NCBI GenBank assembly: GCA_005883245.1
Contig: VAXT01000043.1
Coordinates: 1 to 19,559, forward strand
DNA: 19,559 bases
From: Actinomycetota bacterium
Lineage (GTDB): Bacteria; Actinomycetota; Thermoleophilia; Gaiellales; Gaiellaceae
Reading direction: 5' to 3'
Part shown: positions 1 to 7,368 of the stretch, piece by piece
Layout: every line of letters starts with the position of its first letter
Numbering within the stretch: position 1 is the first letter of the stretch
Position numbers and translations under genes: made by a program
Notes under the pieces: generated by a model
What the model was told of the DNA's origin: nothing
Seen by the model: only the letters and a program-made list of their open reading frames with translations
The model's database searches: none

Positions 1-879
1 CTCGTCGGCGAGCCGCGCCAGCGCCTGCTTGAGCTGCTCGCCGCAGTCGCAGCGCAGAGAGTGGAAGACGTCCCCGGTCAGGCACTCGGAATGGACGCGG
101 ACGAGCACGTTCTCGGCGCCGTCGACCTCGCCGCGGACGAGTGCGATGTGGTGCTTGCCGGTCAGCTTCTCGCGGAAGGCGATCGCTTGGAACTCGCCGT
201 GCGCGGTCGGCAGGCGGACCGCCGTCGTGCGCTCGACGAGCTTCTCGGTCCGGCGTCGATACTCGATCAGGTCGGCGACGGTGACCAGCTTGATGTCGTG
301 GCGTCGGCAGAACTCGACGAGGTCGGGGACTCGCGCCATCGTCCCGTCGTCCTTCATCACCTCGCACACGACGCCCGCGGGGTTGAGGCCTGCAAGCCGC
401 GTGAGGTCGACCGCGGCTTCCGTCTGGCCCGCGCGCTGGAGCACGCCGCCCTCGCGGGCCCGCAACGGGAAGACATGGCCGGGGTGGACGAGGTCGCCTG
501 GGCCCTTCGTCGGGTCGATAGCGACCTGGATCGTGCGCGAGCGGTCCTGCGCCGAGATCCCGGTCGAGACTCCGTCGCGGGCCTCGATCGAGACCGTGAA
601 CGCGGTCTGGAGCGGTGTCTCGTTGCGGTCGGCCATCTGGCGCAGTCCGAGCTCGTCGCAGCGCTCCTCGGTCAGTGGGAGGCAGATCAGGCCGCGGGCG
701 TGCGTGGCCATGAAGTTGATCGCCTCGGGCGTCGCGAACTGGGCGGCGATCGTCAGGTCGCCCTCGTTCTCGCGGTCGGCCGCGTCGACCACGACCACGA
801 ACTTTCCCTGCCGAATGTCCTCGATCGCGTCCTCGATCGCGGAGAACAGCGTCGCCTTCTCGTGTGCGGTCTGGGTCAT
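1..879 (-). CDS. ribBA: Bifunctional 3,4-dihydroxy-2-butanone-4-phosphate synthase / GTP cyclohydrolase II (3'-truncated by window edge)
   Basis: This enzyme makes both precursors of riboflavin: DHBP from ribulose-5-phosphate (N-terminal domain) and the pyrimidine from GTP (C-terminal domain). Translating the minus strand from the ATG at 877-879 gives 293 residues open to the window edge. The DHBP synthase part has the acidic metal/substrate loop RENEGDL at residues 36-42 and HPGHVFPLRA around 132-141 with the catalytic His. A spacer leads to the GTP cyclohydrolase II domain from about residue 215, with zinc ligands C266, C277 and C279 in SECLTGDVFHSLRCDCG. Roughly 110 C-terminal residues lie outside the window. 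The ATG shares one base with the ribE stop (TGATG), so translation is probably coupled. No internal gap is seen relative to the family. Identification is firm. Confidence 0.96.
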   Translation of the reverse strand, partial: MTQTAHEKATLFSAIEDAIEDIRQGKFVVVVDAADRENEGDLTIAAQFATPEAINFMATHARGLICLPLTEERCDELGLRQMADRNETPLQTAFTVSIEARDGVSTGISAQDRSRTIQVAIDPTKGPGDLVHPGHVFPLRAREGGVLQRAGQTEAAVDLTRLAGLNPAGVVCEVMKDDGTMARVPDLVEFCRRHDIKLVTVADLIEYRRRTEKLVERTTAVRLPTAHGEFQAIAFREKLTGKHHIALVRGEVDGAENVLVRVHSECLTGDVFHSLRCDCGEQLKQALARLADE

Positions 880-1367
880 CAGCCCGAAATCGTATCCCGG
901 TCGATCAGTTTCTCGACGTACTTGGCGAGCACGTCGACCTCGAGGTTGACCTCGGCGCCGGGCTCGAGCGCTCCGAGCGTGGTCACTTCGAGCGTGTGCG
1001 GGATCAGCGCGACCTCGAAGGCGTCGCCTCGCAGGCCGGCGATCGTGAGCGAGACGCCGTCGACCGTGATCGAGCCCTTCTCGACGCAGTAGCGCAGGAC
1101 CCCTGGCTCCGCCTCGACCCAGACTCGTCCGTCTTCGACCGAATCGATCCGCCCCACGGCGTCGATGTGCCCCTGGACGACGGCGGTCACCGAGAAGCTG
1201 CCGTTCGAGACCGCCGTCGCCGTCAGGCAGGCGCCGCTGATCGAGACCGAGTCGCCGACCGAAAGCGTCGAAGCCGTCTCCGGTGCGGCGATCTCGAGGT
1301 GGACGCCGTCGGCTCCCTGCTCGATGGAGTCGACACGCCCGCGCTCGCGGACGATTCCCGTGAACAT
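879..1367 (-). CDS. ribE: Riboflavin synthase alpha chain, internally shortened
   Basis: Riboflavin synthase converts two 6,7-dimethyl-8-ribityllumazines into riboflavin, the last step of the pathway. The start MFTGIV is the family's invariant N-terminus. The first barrel runs to SFSVTAV (residues 57-63) with GACLTATAV, the usual GVCLTV site. The sequence then jumps directly to VQGHIDAVG (64-72), which normally follows a GGH motif. The second barrel is complete, with KGSITVDGVSLTIAG and IPHTLEVTTLGALEPGAEVNLEVD. The product is 162 aa against the usual 195-215. The missing block is about 33-35 residues, equivalent to the ETLRxTNLGxLxxGDxVNxERAL...GGH stretch of barrel 1. The deletion is in frame. 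It removes strands of the N-terminal barrel that contribute to the active site at the subunit interface, so activity is doubtful. Stop overlaps ribBA; start lies 14 nt after the small upstream gene. Confidence 0.9.
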   Translation of the reverse strand: MFTGIVRERGRVDSIEQGADGVHLEIAAPETASTLSVGDSVSISGACLTATAVSNGSFSVTAVVQGHIDAVGRIDSVEDGRVWVEAEPGVLRYCVEKGSITVDGVSLTIAGLRGDAFEVALIPHTLEVTTLGALEPGAEVNLEVDVLAKYVEKLIDRDTISG

Positions 1368-1381
1368 CGCCTGAAGGCTAG

Positions 1382-1590
1382 TCAGACCCCGAGGGCAAGT
1401 GTTTCAAGAGTCTCGCGGGCGATCATCTCGAGCTCGCCGCGCTCGCCGGAAGTGACCTCCTGAAGATGCTCGGCGAGCTCGTCGAGGTCTCGGCGAGGCC
1501 CCGCTCGAGCTCGGCGTTGCCGATGTGCCTCGCGAGCCAGCGCGAGATGAGCATGATCAGCCGGTCGTCGGCGCGGTGTTCAGGGCTCAT
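1382..1590 (-). pseudogene. Small unknown protein between ribD and ribE, apparent 1-nt frameshift
   Basis: I do not recognise this family. From the ATG at 1588-1590 the minus frame reads MSPEHRADDRLIMLISRWLA and on to GLAE (34 residues), then turns into low-quality Ser-rich sequence and stops at 1423-1425. The frame that takes over reads DLDELAEHLQEVTSGERG and ends ETLETLALGV at the TGA at 1382-1384, just ahead of ribE. Adding one G near position 1489 (GAG-AC to GAG-GAC) joins them into a smooth 69-residue, acidic, probably all-helical protein. The start lies 11 nt inside the end of ribD; an in-frame ATG at 1596 is an alternative. The fit of both halves and the operon spacing argue for a real small gene with a one-base loss (sequencing error, mutation, or less likely programmed shift). 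The function is unknown. Confidence 0.5.
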
Positions 1591-2500
1591 GGACATAGGC
1601 CGTCAGCAGGACATCGTCGCCGACGCGCCGCGCCGTCTGATGCGTGAGCATGGCAGGCGGCGAGGCGAAGAGGCCCGGCCCTTCGCCCGAGATCGTCGGC
1701 GCGACGAAGAGCATCAGCTTGTCGACGAGGTCGGCTTCGAGGAAGGCGGCCGCGAGGGTCGGTCCACTCTCCAGCAGGAGCGACTGCACATCCTGGCCGG
1801 CGAGGCGCCCGAGCTCTTCCTCGAGCTCGCCGGAGAGGAGCTCGAGCTCCGAGCCTTCGGGCAGCGGGCCTCGCCCGAACGCGAGCCGGCGGGGCTGGCG
1901 AACGACCTCGACGTCGCGGGCGTCGAGCCGTGGATTGTCCGAACGCACGGTGCCCATCCCGACCGCGACCGCATCGGAGGCCGCCCGCAGCTCGTGGACG
2001 AGCCGGCGGCTCTCCTCACCGGAGACCCAGCGCTTGCCGGGAACCGTCACCCGGCCGTCGAGCGTCACGGCCGCCTTGTAGGTCACGAACGGACGGCCGA
2101 GCCGAGCCCACGTGAGCCACGCCTCGTTCTGCACACGCGCCGCCCACAGGTCGACGAGCTCGACCTCGACGCCCGACTCACGCAGGCGCGCAATCCCGTC
2201 GCGAGTCGGGTCCTTCACGCCCACGACGACCTTCGCGATCCCGGCGGCGAGAATCGCGTCGACGCACGGGGGCGTGGTTCCGTGGTGGTCGCACGGCTCG
2301 AGCGTCACGTACATCGTCGCGCCGCGGGCACCTTCGCCCGCCGCCTCGAGCGCGACGACCTCCCCGTGCGGCCCGCCCTTACGCTGGTGCCAGCCCTCGC
2401 CGACGATCTCGTCCCCACGCGCGACGACCGCTCCGACGACCGGGTTCGGATACGTCGTCCCGCGCCCGCGCTCCGCGAGCTCCAGCGCTCGCTCGAGCAT
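1580..2500 (-). CDS. ribD: Bifunctional riboflavin deaminase/reductase RibD
   Basis: RibD deaminates and then reduces the pyrimidine intermediate of riboflavin synthesis. Its 306 residues carry both domains. The deaminase has YPNPVVGAVV (17-26), the zinc motif GPHGEV (43-48) and EPCDHHGTTPPC (68-79, C70 and C79 as ligands). The NADPH reductase starts near residue 140 with FVTYKAAVTLDGRV and continues with GMGTVRSDNPRL and LLLESGPTLAAAFLEADLVDKLMLFVAPTISG. Two oddities: the usual HAE is HGE (H45-G46-E47), and after VGVKDP the normal NPxVxGxG stretch is reduced to TRDG (99-102), about 4-6 residues short. The product is shorter than typical RibD (about 360), partly because the N-terminus begins close to the first conserved helix. 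The start overlaps the rpe stop as TGATG, supporting this ATG. Confidence 0.95.
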   Translation of the reverse strand: MLERALELAERGRGTTYPNPVVGAVVARGDEIVGEGWHQRKGGPHGEVVALEAAGEGARGATMYVTLEPCDHHGTTPPCVDAILAAGIAKVVVGVKDPTRDGIARLRESGVEVELVDLWAARVQNEAWLTWARLGRPFVTYKAAVTLDGRVTVPGKRWVSGEESRRLVHELRAASDAVAVGMGTVRSDNPRLDARDVEVVRQPRRLAFGRGPLPEGSELELLSGELEEELGRLAGQDVQSLLLESGPTLAAAFLEADLVDKLMLFVAPTISGEGPGLFASPPAMLTHQTARRVGDDVLLTAYVHEP

Positions 2501-3174
2501 CAGAGCGCGCCGAGGGCGCGGTACGCCTCCGCGATGTCCTGCTGACCGAAGACGCTCGTCCCGGCGACGAGCAGGCTCGCGCCCGCCTCGCGCAGGTCGC
2601 GCACGTTGTCCGGGCCGACTCCGCCGTCGACCTGGATGAAGACGCCGTCGGGCAGCAGCTCACGCAGCCGCTGCACGCGCGGGATCGACTCGGGCATGAA
2701 CGGCTGCCCCGAGTAGCCCGGGTGGATGCTCATGCAGAGCACAAGCTCGACGAGGCCCCCGGCGGCTTCGACCACGGCATCCGGCTCGCTCTCGGGGTTG
2801 AACGCGACACCGACGCCGAGGCCCAGCTCTCGCGCCTGGGCGATGACGCCCGGCATGTCGTCGCACACCTCGTAGTGCACGGTCACGCTGTCGCCGCCCG
2901 CCTCGGCGACCGCCTTGAAGTGCTTCTCGGGCGACACGATCATCAGGTGGCAGTCGAGGACGCCGCCGCGCTCGTGGACGAGCGGCGAGATCGACTTGAG
3001 GACGATCGGCCCGATCGTGATCGGCTCGACGAACTGACCGTCGCCGACGTCGAACTGGAAGATCCTCGCGCCGGCGTCCATCACGACCTCGATCTGTTCC
3101 CCGAGCCGGGAGAAGTCCGCGGCGTAGATCGACGGCTCGATCTCGACCCCTCGCACCCAGTCTGTCCAACCCAT
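2500..3174 (-). CDS. rpe: Ribulose-phosphate 3-epimerase (divergent)
   Basis: This TIM-barrel enzyme interconverts ribulose-5-P and xylulose-5-P in the pentose phosphate pathway. The 224-residue product keeps the family outline: EPSIYAADFSRLGEQI near the start, FDVGDGQFVEPITIG (family DVMDGxFVPNxxxG), DCHLMIVSPEKH with the metal-binding His, VTVHYE, the phosphate loop MSIHPGYSGQPF (family MTVNPGFGGQxF), and the catalytic Asp in QVDGGV followed by VAGTSVFG. Several positions differ from consensus (Met to Gly in DVMDG, Asn to His and Gly to Ser in the phosphate loop), so it may be a subfamily with altered kinetics. Metal and acid/base residues are present. The ATG lies 2 nt after the fmt stop. 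Ribulose-5-P is also the RibBA substrate, which gives a metabolic reason for its place in a riboflavin operon. Confidence 0.9.
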   Translation of the reverse strand: MGWTDWVRGVEIEPSIYAADFSRLGEQIEVVMDAGARIFQFDVGDGQFVEPITIGPIVLKSISPLVHERGGVLDCHLMIVSPEKHFKAVAEAGGDSVTVHYEVCDDMPGVIAQARELGLGVGVAFNPESEPDAVVEAAGGLVELVLCMSIHPGYSGQPFMPESIPRVQRLRELLPDGVFIQVDGGVGPDNVRDLREAGASLLVAGTSVFGQQDIAEAYRALGAL

Positions 3175-3176
3175 GG

Positions 3177-3971
3177 TCAGGAGCGTAAGCCGCGGAGGAA
3201 CGCGTCGTAGGACATGCGCGTACCGCCGTCGGGCTGCACCTCGACCAGCTCCAGCCGATCGCCGTCGAGCCGGGAGCGCCAGACGATCACCCTGCGGCCC
3301 TCGACCTCGCCGCGCGCGCCGATGTGCGGTGACAGCGCGCGGATGCGGTCGTGGAGCTCCTTCGCCGGCCGCGACCAGTCGAGCTCGCGGTCGGCCGGGC
3401 CGATCTTCTCCGCGTAGGTCGGCTCTCCGACCTGCGGCGAGAAGGAGTCGTTCGCGAGCGCCTCGTCGATCAGCTCCGGCGCGAGCCGGGCTGCCTCCGC
3501 GTACACGTCCCCGGCGGTCGTGTCACTGCCGATCGTGAGCTCGCGGGACGCGCCGATCGGGCCTGCGTCGAGCTCTTCGACGAGGCGGATCACACTCACC
3601 GCGGTCTCCAGGTCGCCGGCCATGATCGCGCGCTCGATCGGGGCCGCGCCCCGCCAGCGCGGAAGCCGCGATGGATGCACGTTCAGCCAGTTCGCTCGGT
3701 CGAGCAGGCCGGACGGGATCAGCGCACCGTAGGCGACGACGACGACCGTGTCAGCGCCGTCGAGCGAGAACGTCTCGTCGAGACGCTCAACCTGGCGGAC
3801 CGGGATGCCCAGGCGAAGCGCTGCCTCCTTCGCGGGAGGAGCACCGACCTTCCGTCCGCGACCGCGCTGCCGGTCGGGGCGCGTGAGCAGGAACTCAATC
3901 TCGTGCTTCGCGGCGAGCCGTTCGAGGACGTCTGCTCCGAGCGGCGCGGTCGCCGCGACGCCCAGCCTCAA
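3177..3971 (-). CDS. fmt: Methionyl-tRNA formyltransferase
   Basis: Fmt formylates initiator Met-tRNA using 10-formyl-THF. I start it at the TTG at 3969-3971, which overlaps the def stop as TTGA and yields MRLGVAATAPLG, aligning with the family MRIVFAGTPEFA. A longer frame open upstream is a high-GC extension through def. The 264-residue product has RPDRQRGRGRKV (31-42), VVVVAYGALIP (76-86), the catalytic residues N97 and H99 in NVHPSRLPRWRGAAPIERAI, and D135 in ELDAGPI. The C-terminal tRNA-binding domain is compact: after VEGRRVIVWRSRLDGD it goes straight to LELVEVQPDGGTRMSYDAFLRG, without the 25-30 residue strand-loop segment most Fmt proteins carry there (usual length about 310). That may be a lineage trait or another small deletion. 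Confidence 0.92.
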   Translation of the reverse strand: MRLGVAATAPLGADVLERLAAKHEIEFLLTRPDRQRGRGRKVGAPPAKEAALRLGIPVRQVERLDETFSLDGADTVVVVAYGALIPSGLLDRANWLNVHPSRLPRWRGAAPIERAIMAGDLETAVSVIRLVEELDAGPIGASRELTIGSDTTAGDVYAEAARLAPELIDEALANDSFSPQVGEPTYAEKIGPADRELDWSRPAKELHDRIRALSPHIGARGEVEGRRVIVWRSRLDGDRLELVEVQPDGGTRMSYDAFLRGLRS

Positions 3972-4528
3972 AGCACCGTGGACTGGCGCAGGACGGCGAG
4001 CGCGTCCCGCTTGCCCTCGGGCGTGGTGCGATCGAGGATGAGGACCCCGTCCAGATGGTCGAGCTCGTGTTGCGCCACACGTGCAGGGAGGCCTTCGAGC
4101 TCGAGCGTGACCGGATTCCCCTCGGCGTCGCGGGCGTCGATGCGGACCCGCACAGGCCTTTCGACCGGCACGAGGACGCCCTGCAGCGAGAGGCAGCCCT
4201 CGTCGTCGTCGTCCACCTCGCTCGAGCGCTCGACGATCACCGGGTTGACGAGCGCTTGTGGCTCCTCGTCCTCGTCGGCCTGGATCACGAACACGCGGCG
4301 CAGGATCCCAACCTGGTTCGCGGCCAGCCCGACCCCGCGGGCGTCCTGCATGAGATGGATCATCCGCTCGACGAGCTGCTCGAGATCGCCGTCGAACTCG
4401 ACCACCTCCTGGGCTTCGAGACGCAGAACCGGGTCCGGGTACTGGCGGATCTGCGCGAGCGCGAGCCGCCGTCTCGCCTCGACCTGCGCGTCGAGCTCGT
4501 CGGTCTTGACCTGGCCCTGCTCCGCCAT
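3968..4528 (-). CDS. def: Peptide deformylase
   Basis: Def removes the N-formyl group from new proteins and is paired as usual with fmt. All three metalloprotease motifs are present in the 186 residues: GVGLAANQ (65-72), EGCLSL (110-115, metal ligand C112) and QHELDH (153-158, ligands H154 and H158, catalytic E155). The N-terminus carries about 22 extra residues before the usual start (family I-x-x-Y/P-D-P-x-L, here QIRQYPDPVLR at 27-35); the MAEQGQVKTDELDAQV extension is charged and probably helical. The ATG lies 14 nt after the priA stop, with a weak AAGA ribosome-binding match. The stop overlaps the TTG of fmt. The enzyme is probably iron- or zinc-dependent. Confidence 0.96.
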   Translation of the reverse strand: MAEQGQVKTDELDAQVEARRRLALAQIRQYPDPVLRLEAQEVVEFDGDLEQLVERMIHLMQDARGVGLAANQVGILRRVFVIQADEDEEPQALVNPVIVERSSEVDDDDEGCLSLQGVLVPVERPVRVRIDARDAEGNPVTLELEGLPARVAQHELDHLDGVLILDRTTPEGKRDALAVLRQSTVL

Positions 4529-4542
4529 GTCTTCGAGTGTAG

Positions 4543-6474
4543 TCAGATGCTTTGTGGGTCGACGTCGACCACGGCCGTGAGCTCCGCCTCACGCATGGCA
4601 CGGGCGGCAGCGGCGAGGAGGCGGCCCGCTCGGGAAGCGACCTCTCGCGGGCGGTCGGTCTTCGCTACGAGCTGGGCGCGATGCCGTCCGCGCAATCGAA
4701 AAAGCGCTGCGGGGCCGAGCAGCTCGGCCGGGGCGCCCGCCAGGCCGTCGGCCAGCTCGGTCAGCGCTCGCATCGTGTCCTCTCGCTCAGGGCCGCCGAC
4801 GAGGATGCGCACGAGGTGCCGGTAGGGCGGGTAGCCCAGCTCGCGCCGGCGCTCGAGCTCGCCCGCGAGGAAACCCTCGACGTCCTGGCGCGCCGCGAAG
4901 GCGATTGCCCGCGACTCAGGCTGGAACGTCTGGACGAGCACGCGCCCGGGCGCATCGCGGCCGCTGCGCCCGGCCAGCTGTGTGACGAGCTGGAACGTGC
5001 GCTCCTCGGCGCGGAAGTCGGGCACTCCCAGGCCGGTGTCGGCGTCGATCACGGCTGCGAGCGAGACGTCGGCGAAGTGATGCCCCTTCGCGACCATCTG
5101 CGTGCCGACGAGCACCGCGTGCTCCGAGTCGGCGAAGCGTCGAAGCGTCGCCGCCGGCTCCCCCGGCCTGTCGATGGCGTCGGCGTCGAGCCGGAAGCGC
5201 TCCAGCTCCGGAACGTGCGCTTCGAGCTCGCGCTCGAGCCGCTGTGTCCCGGCGCCGATGCGCGCGAGCTCGACCGAGCCGCAAGCCGGGCAGCTCTCTG
5301 GGGCCGGCTCCACGACGCCGCAGTGGTGGCAGTGCAGGGCGTCGTCGCGGTGCAGCACCAGCGCCACGTCGCAGTTCGCGCAGCGCCTCGTCTCGCCGCA
5401 GGCGCGGCAGTGCAGCGCAGGCGCGACCCCGCGCCGGTTGAGCAGGAGGATCGCCTTGCCTCCGCCCTCGGCGACCTTGCCGAGCTCGGCGAGAAGCGGC
5501 GCGGAGAGCGGATACCCCGCCTCGCCGCGGAGGTCGACCGTGCGCACCATCGGGCGGCGGACGCCGATGCGCTCGCCGAGCTCAAGCCGCTCGAGTCGCT
5601 CCCAGCTCTCGGGGCGAGGCGTGGCGCTTCCGTAGACCGCCACGGCGCCCTCGAGCGAGGCTCGCTTCGCCGCCACCGTCCGCGCGTCATAGCGCGGGTC
5701 GGACTCCTGCTTGTACCCGGCGTCGTGCTCCTCGTCGACGCAGATCACACCGAGCCTGGGGAGCGGCGCGAACACGGCCGAGCGCGCACCGATCACGATC
5801 GGCGCCGCCCCGGAGGCGATGCGCTCCCGCTCGTCGCGCCGTTCCGCCTCGGTCAGCGCCGAGTGCAGGATCGCGACGCGGTCGCCGAAACGCGCCCGGA
5901 AGCGGCCCACGGTCTGCGGCGCGAGCGCGATCTCCGGGACGAGCACGATCACGCCGAGCCCGCGCTCGAGCGCGTCGGCTGCAGCCTGGAGGTAGACCTC
6001 GGTCTTGCCGCTCCCGGTCGCTCCGTACAGGAGAAAGTGCCCGCCTCCTTCGCCGAGCGCACCGCGCAGCCTGGCGAGCGCACGCTCCTGCGCTGCGGTC
6101 AGAGCCCGCGGCTCGGGCTCACCTCCCAGCGAATCGCGTTCGGCCGGCTGCGGCAACTCCTTGCGGCGAGCGCGCTTCGGCGGAGCGACGAGCGCCAGCG
6201 CCCGCCCGGGCGTCGACCCGTAGTAGTCCGAGAGCCAGAGCGCGAGCTCGACGAGCGGCGCCGGCAGCGACTCGACGACGCGCTCGATCGGAGCGGCCTC
6301 CACTCCCTCGGGCGGCGCGTCCTCGAGGCCGATCACGACCCCACGCTGCCTCGCCCCACCGAGCCGCACTGCGACGACCGCGCCCCGCCCCACGTCGTCC
6401 GGGACCTCGTACGTGAACGGACGCGCGAGCGCGCGGGTCGTCACGAGCGGGTAGACCGAGGCGTACTGCGTCAC
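4543..6474 (-). CDS. priA: Primosomal protein N' (replication restart helicase PriA)
   Basis: PriA recognises stalled forks and reloads the replisome. I start it at GTG 6472-6474 (TQYASVYPLV...FTYEVPDDV), 22 nt after the ZIP stop, giving 643 residues; an upstream in-frame extension is not family-like. Domains: N-terminal 3'-DNA-binding domain (1-100), then the helicase core with Walker A GATGSGKT (151-158), LVPEIALAPQ, DEEH Walker B (247-250) and GSATPRPES. An eight-cysteine zinc insert follows (C356, C359, C365, C368, C382, C385, C395, C398). After it come VGTQMVAKGHHFADV, DADTGLGVPDFRAEERTFQ and the arginine-finger region AGRSGRD. Many actinobacterial PriA proteins have lost the helicase motifs; this one keeps them, so it should be an active ATPase. 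The opposite-strand open frame of 655 codons is a shadow. Confidence 0.96.
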   Translation of the reverse strand: MTQYASVYPLVTTRALARPFTYEVPDDVGRGAVVAVRLGGARQRGVVIGLEDAPPEGVEAAPIERVVESLPAPLVELALWLSDYYGSTPGRALALVAPPKRARRKELPQPAERDSLGGEPEPRALTAAQERALARLRGALGEGGGHFLLYGATGSGKTEVYLQAAADALERGLGVIVLVPEIALAPQTVGRFRARFGDRVAILHSALTEAERRDERERIASGAAPIVIGARSAVFAPLPRLGVICVDEEHDAGYKQESDPRYDARTVAAKRASLEGAVAVYGSATPRPESWERLERLELGERIGVRRPMVRTVDLRGEAGYPLSAPLLAELGKVAEGGGKAILLLNRRGVAPALHCRACGETRRCANCDVALVLHRDDALHCHHCGVVEPAPESCPACGSVELARIGAGTQRLERELEAHVPELERFRLDADAIDRPGEPAATLRRFADSEHAVLVGTQMVAKGHHFADVSLAAVIDADTGLGVPDFRAEERTFQLVTQLAGRSGRDAPGRVLVQTFQPESRAIAFAARQDVEGFLAGELERRRELGYPPYRHLVRILVGGPEREDTMRALTELADGLAGAPAELLGPAALFRLRGRHRAQLVAKTDRPREVASRAGRLLAAAARAMREAELTAVVDVDPQSI

Positions 6475-6496
6475 GCCCCGCAGGCTACGCCGAGGA

Positions 6497-7342
6497 TCAG
6501 ACTCCGGCGGCTTCGATGATGAAGTCGGTCGCAAAGCCCAGGAAGAGCCCCGCGAGCAGCATCCAGGCGACGAGCGTCTTGTACCCGAGCTTCTGGTTGA
6601 CGTTCATCAGCTGGATCACGACGTAGAGGATCGAGCCGGCCGCGAGCGCGAGGAAGGCGACCGACACTGTCTCGTTGACCCATGTCTGCCCGAGAAGCGT
6701 CCCGACGAAGGTCGGCCCGCCCCCGATCAGCCCCAGCAGCGCGAGGAACTTCCACGACGGCCGCGTCTCGGAGCCTGAGAGCGGCGCGACGATGCCGAAG
6801 CCCTCGGTCGCGTTGTGCAGGCCGAAGCCGATGATCAGGACGAGCGCGAGCGTGACCTGGTCCTGAGCCGCGGACTGCCCGATCGCGAGCCCCTCGGAGA
6901 AGTTGTGCAGCCCGATGCCGGTCGCGATCAGGAGCGCAAGCCAGGCGGCGGGCGAGAGGCCTGCCACCCACGAGCGGTCGAACTCGACTGCCGAGGCAGC
7001 GCCCGGGCCGAGCATCGCCTTGCCGCGCTGGCGGCTGAACCACCGGTCGTAGTAGACGAGGCTCATCAGGCCGATCGTGGCGCACGCCGCGAAGGTCACG
7101 GCGAGTTGCACGAAATCGAGCCACGAGCCGCCCTCGTCGGTTGCCGACGTCAGGGCCTCCTCGACCGGCTCGATGCCGTGGACGAGCACGTCCCAGAGCA
7201 GGAAGAGCAGGATCCCCGTCGCCATCGCGCTGAGGGCCGCCTTGAGCGCGGGGCTGGCGCTCTTGATCCGCCCAATCGGAAGGCCGAAGAAGATCGTGAA
7301 GCCGGCGAGCGCGCCGAGGACGAGCAGTTGCGCTGTGGACAT
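6497..7342 (-). CDS. ZIP-family divalent metal transporter
   Basis: This is a membrane transporter importing Zn, Mn or Fe. I start at ATG 7340-7342, giving MSTAQLLVLGALAGFTIFFG and 281 residues; the frame stays open far upstream but that part would cross the regulator gene. About eight hydrophobic segments are visible. The diagnostic metal-site helices are GIGLHNFSEGLAIG (142-155, H146, N147, E150) and GFGLHNATEGFGI (172-184, H176, N177, E180), as in GufA/ZupT-type ZIPs. There is no His-rich cytoplasmic loop, although the region 60-75 is acidic. An AAGGAG ribosome-binding site is at 7356-7361 with a long 13-nt spacer. A perfect inverted repeat lies immediately upstream and a DtxR/MntR-type regulator is divergent, so metal-dependent repression is likely. 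priA follows after 22 nt and is probably co-transcribed. Confidence 0.93.
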   Translation of the reverse strand: MSTAQLLVLGALAGFTIFFGLPIGRIKSASPALKAALSAMATGILLFLLWDVLVHGIEPVEEALTSATDEGGSWLDFVQLAVTFAACATIGLMSLVYYDRWFSRQRGKAMLGPGAASAVEFDRSWVAGLSPAAWLALLIATGIGLHNFSEGLAIGQSAAQDQVTLALVLIIGFGLHNATEGFGIVAPLSGSETRPSWKFLALLGLIGGGPTFVGTLLGQTWVNETVSVAFLALAAGSILYVVIQLMNVNQKLGYKTLVAWMLLAGLFLGFATDFIIEAAGV

Positions 7343-7368
7343 AGGTGGTCTGGGTCTCCTTCTCCGTT

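Noticed and set aside
61..1092. 343-codon plus-strand frame
   Set aside because: Antisense of ribBA and ribE, both clearly recognised.
3972..4601. Upstream extension of the fmt frame
   Set aside because: It runs through def in another frame and is Arg-rich; Fmt homology begins at the TTG at 3971.
4552..6519. 655-codon open frame on the plus strand
   Set aside because: It is the exact antisense of priA; its protein is Arg/Ala/Glu-rich without motifs, a usual high-GC shadow.
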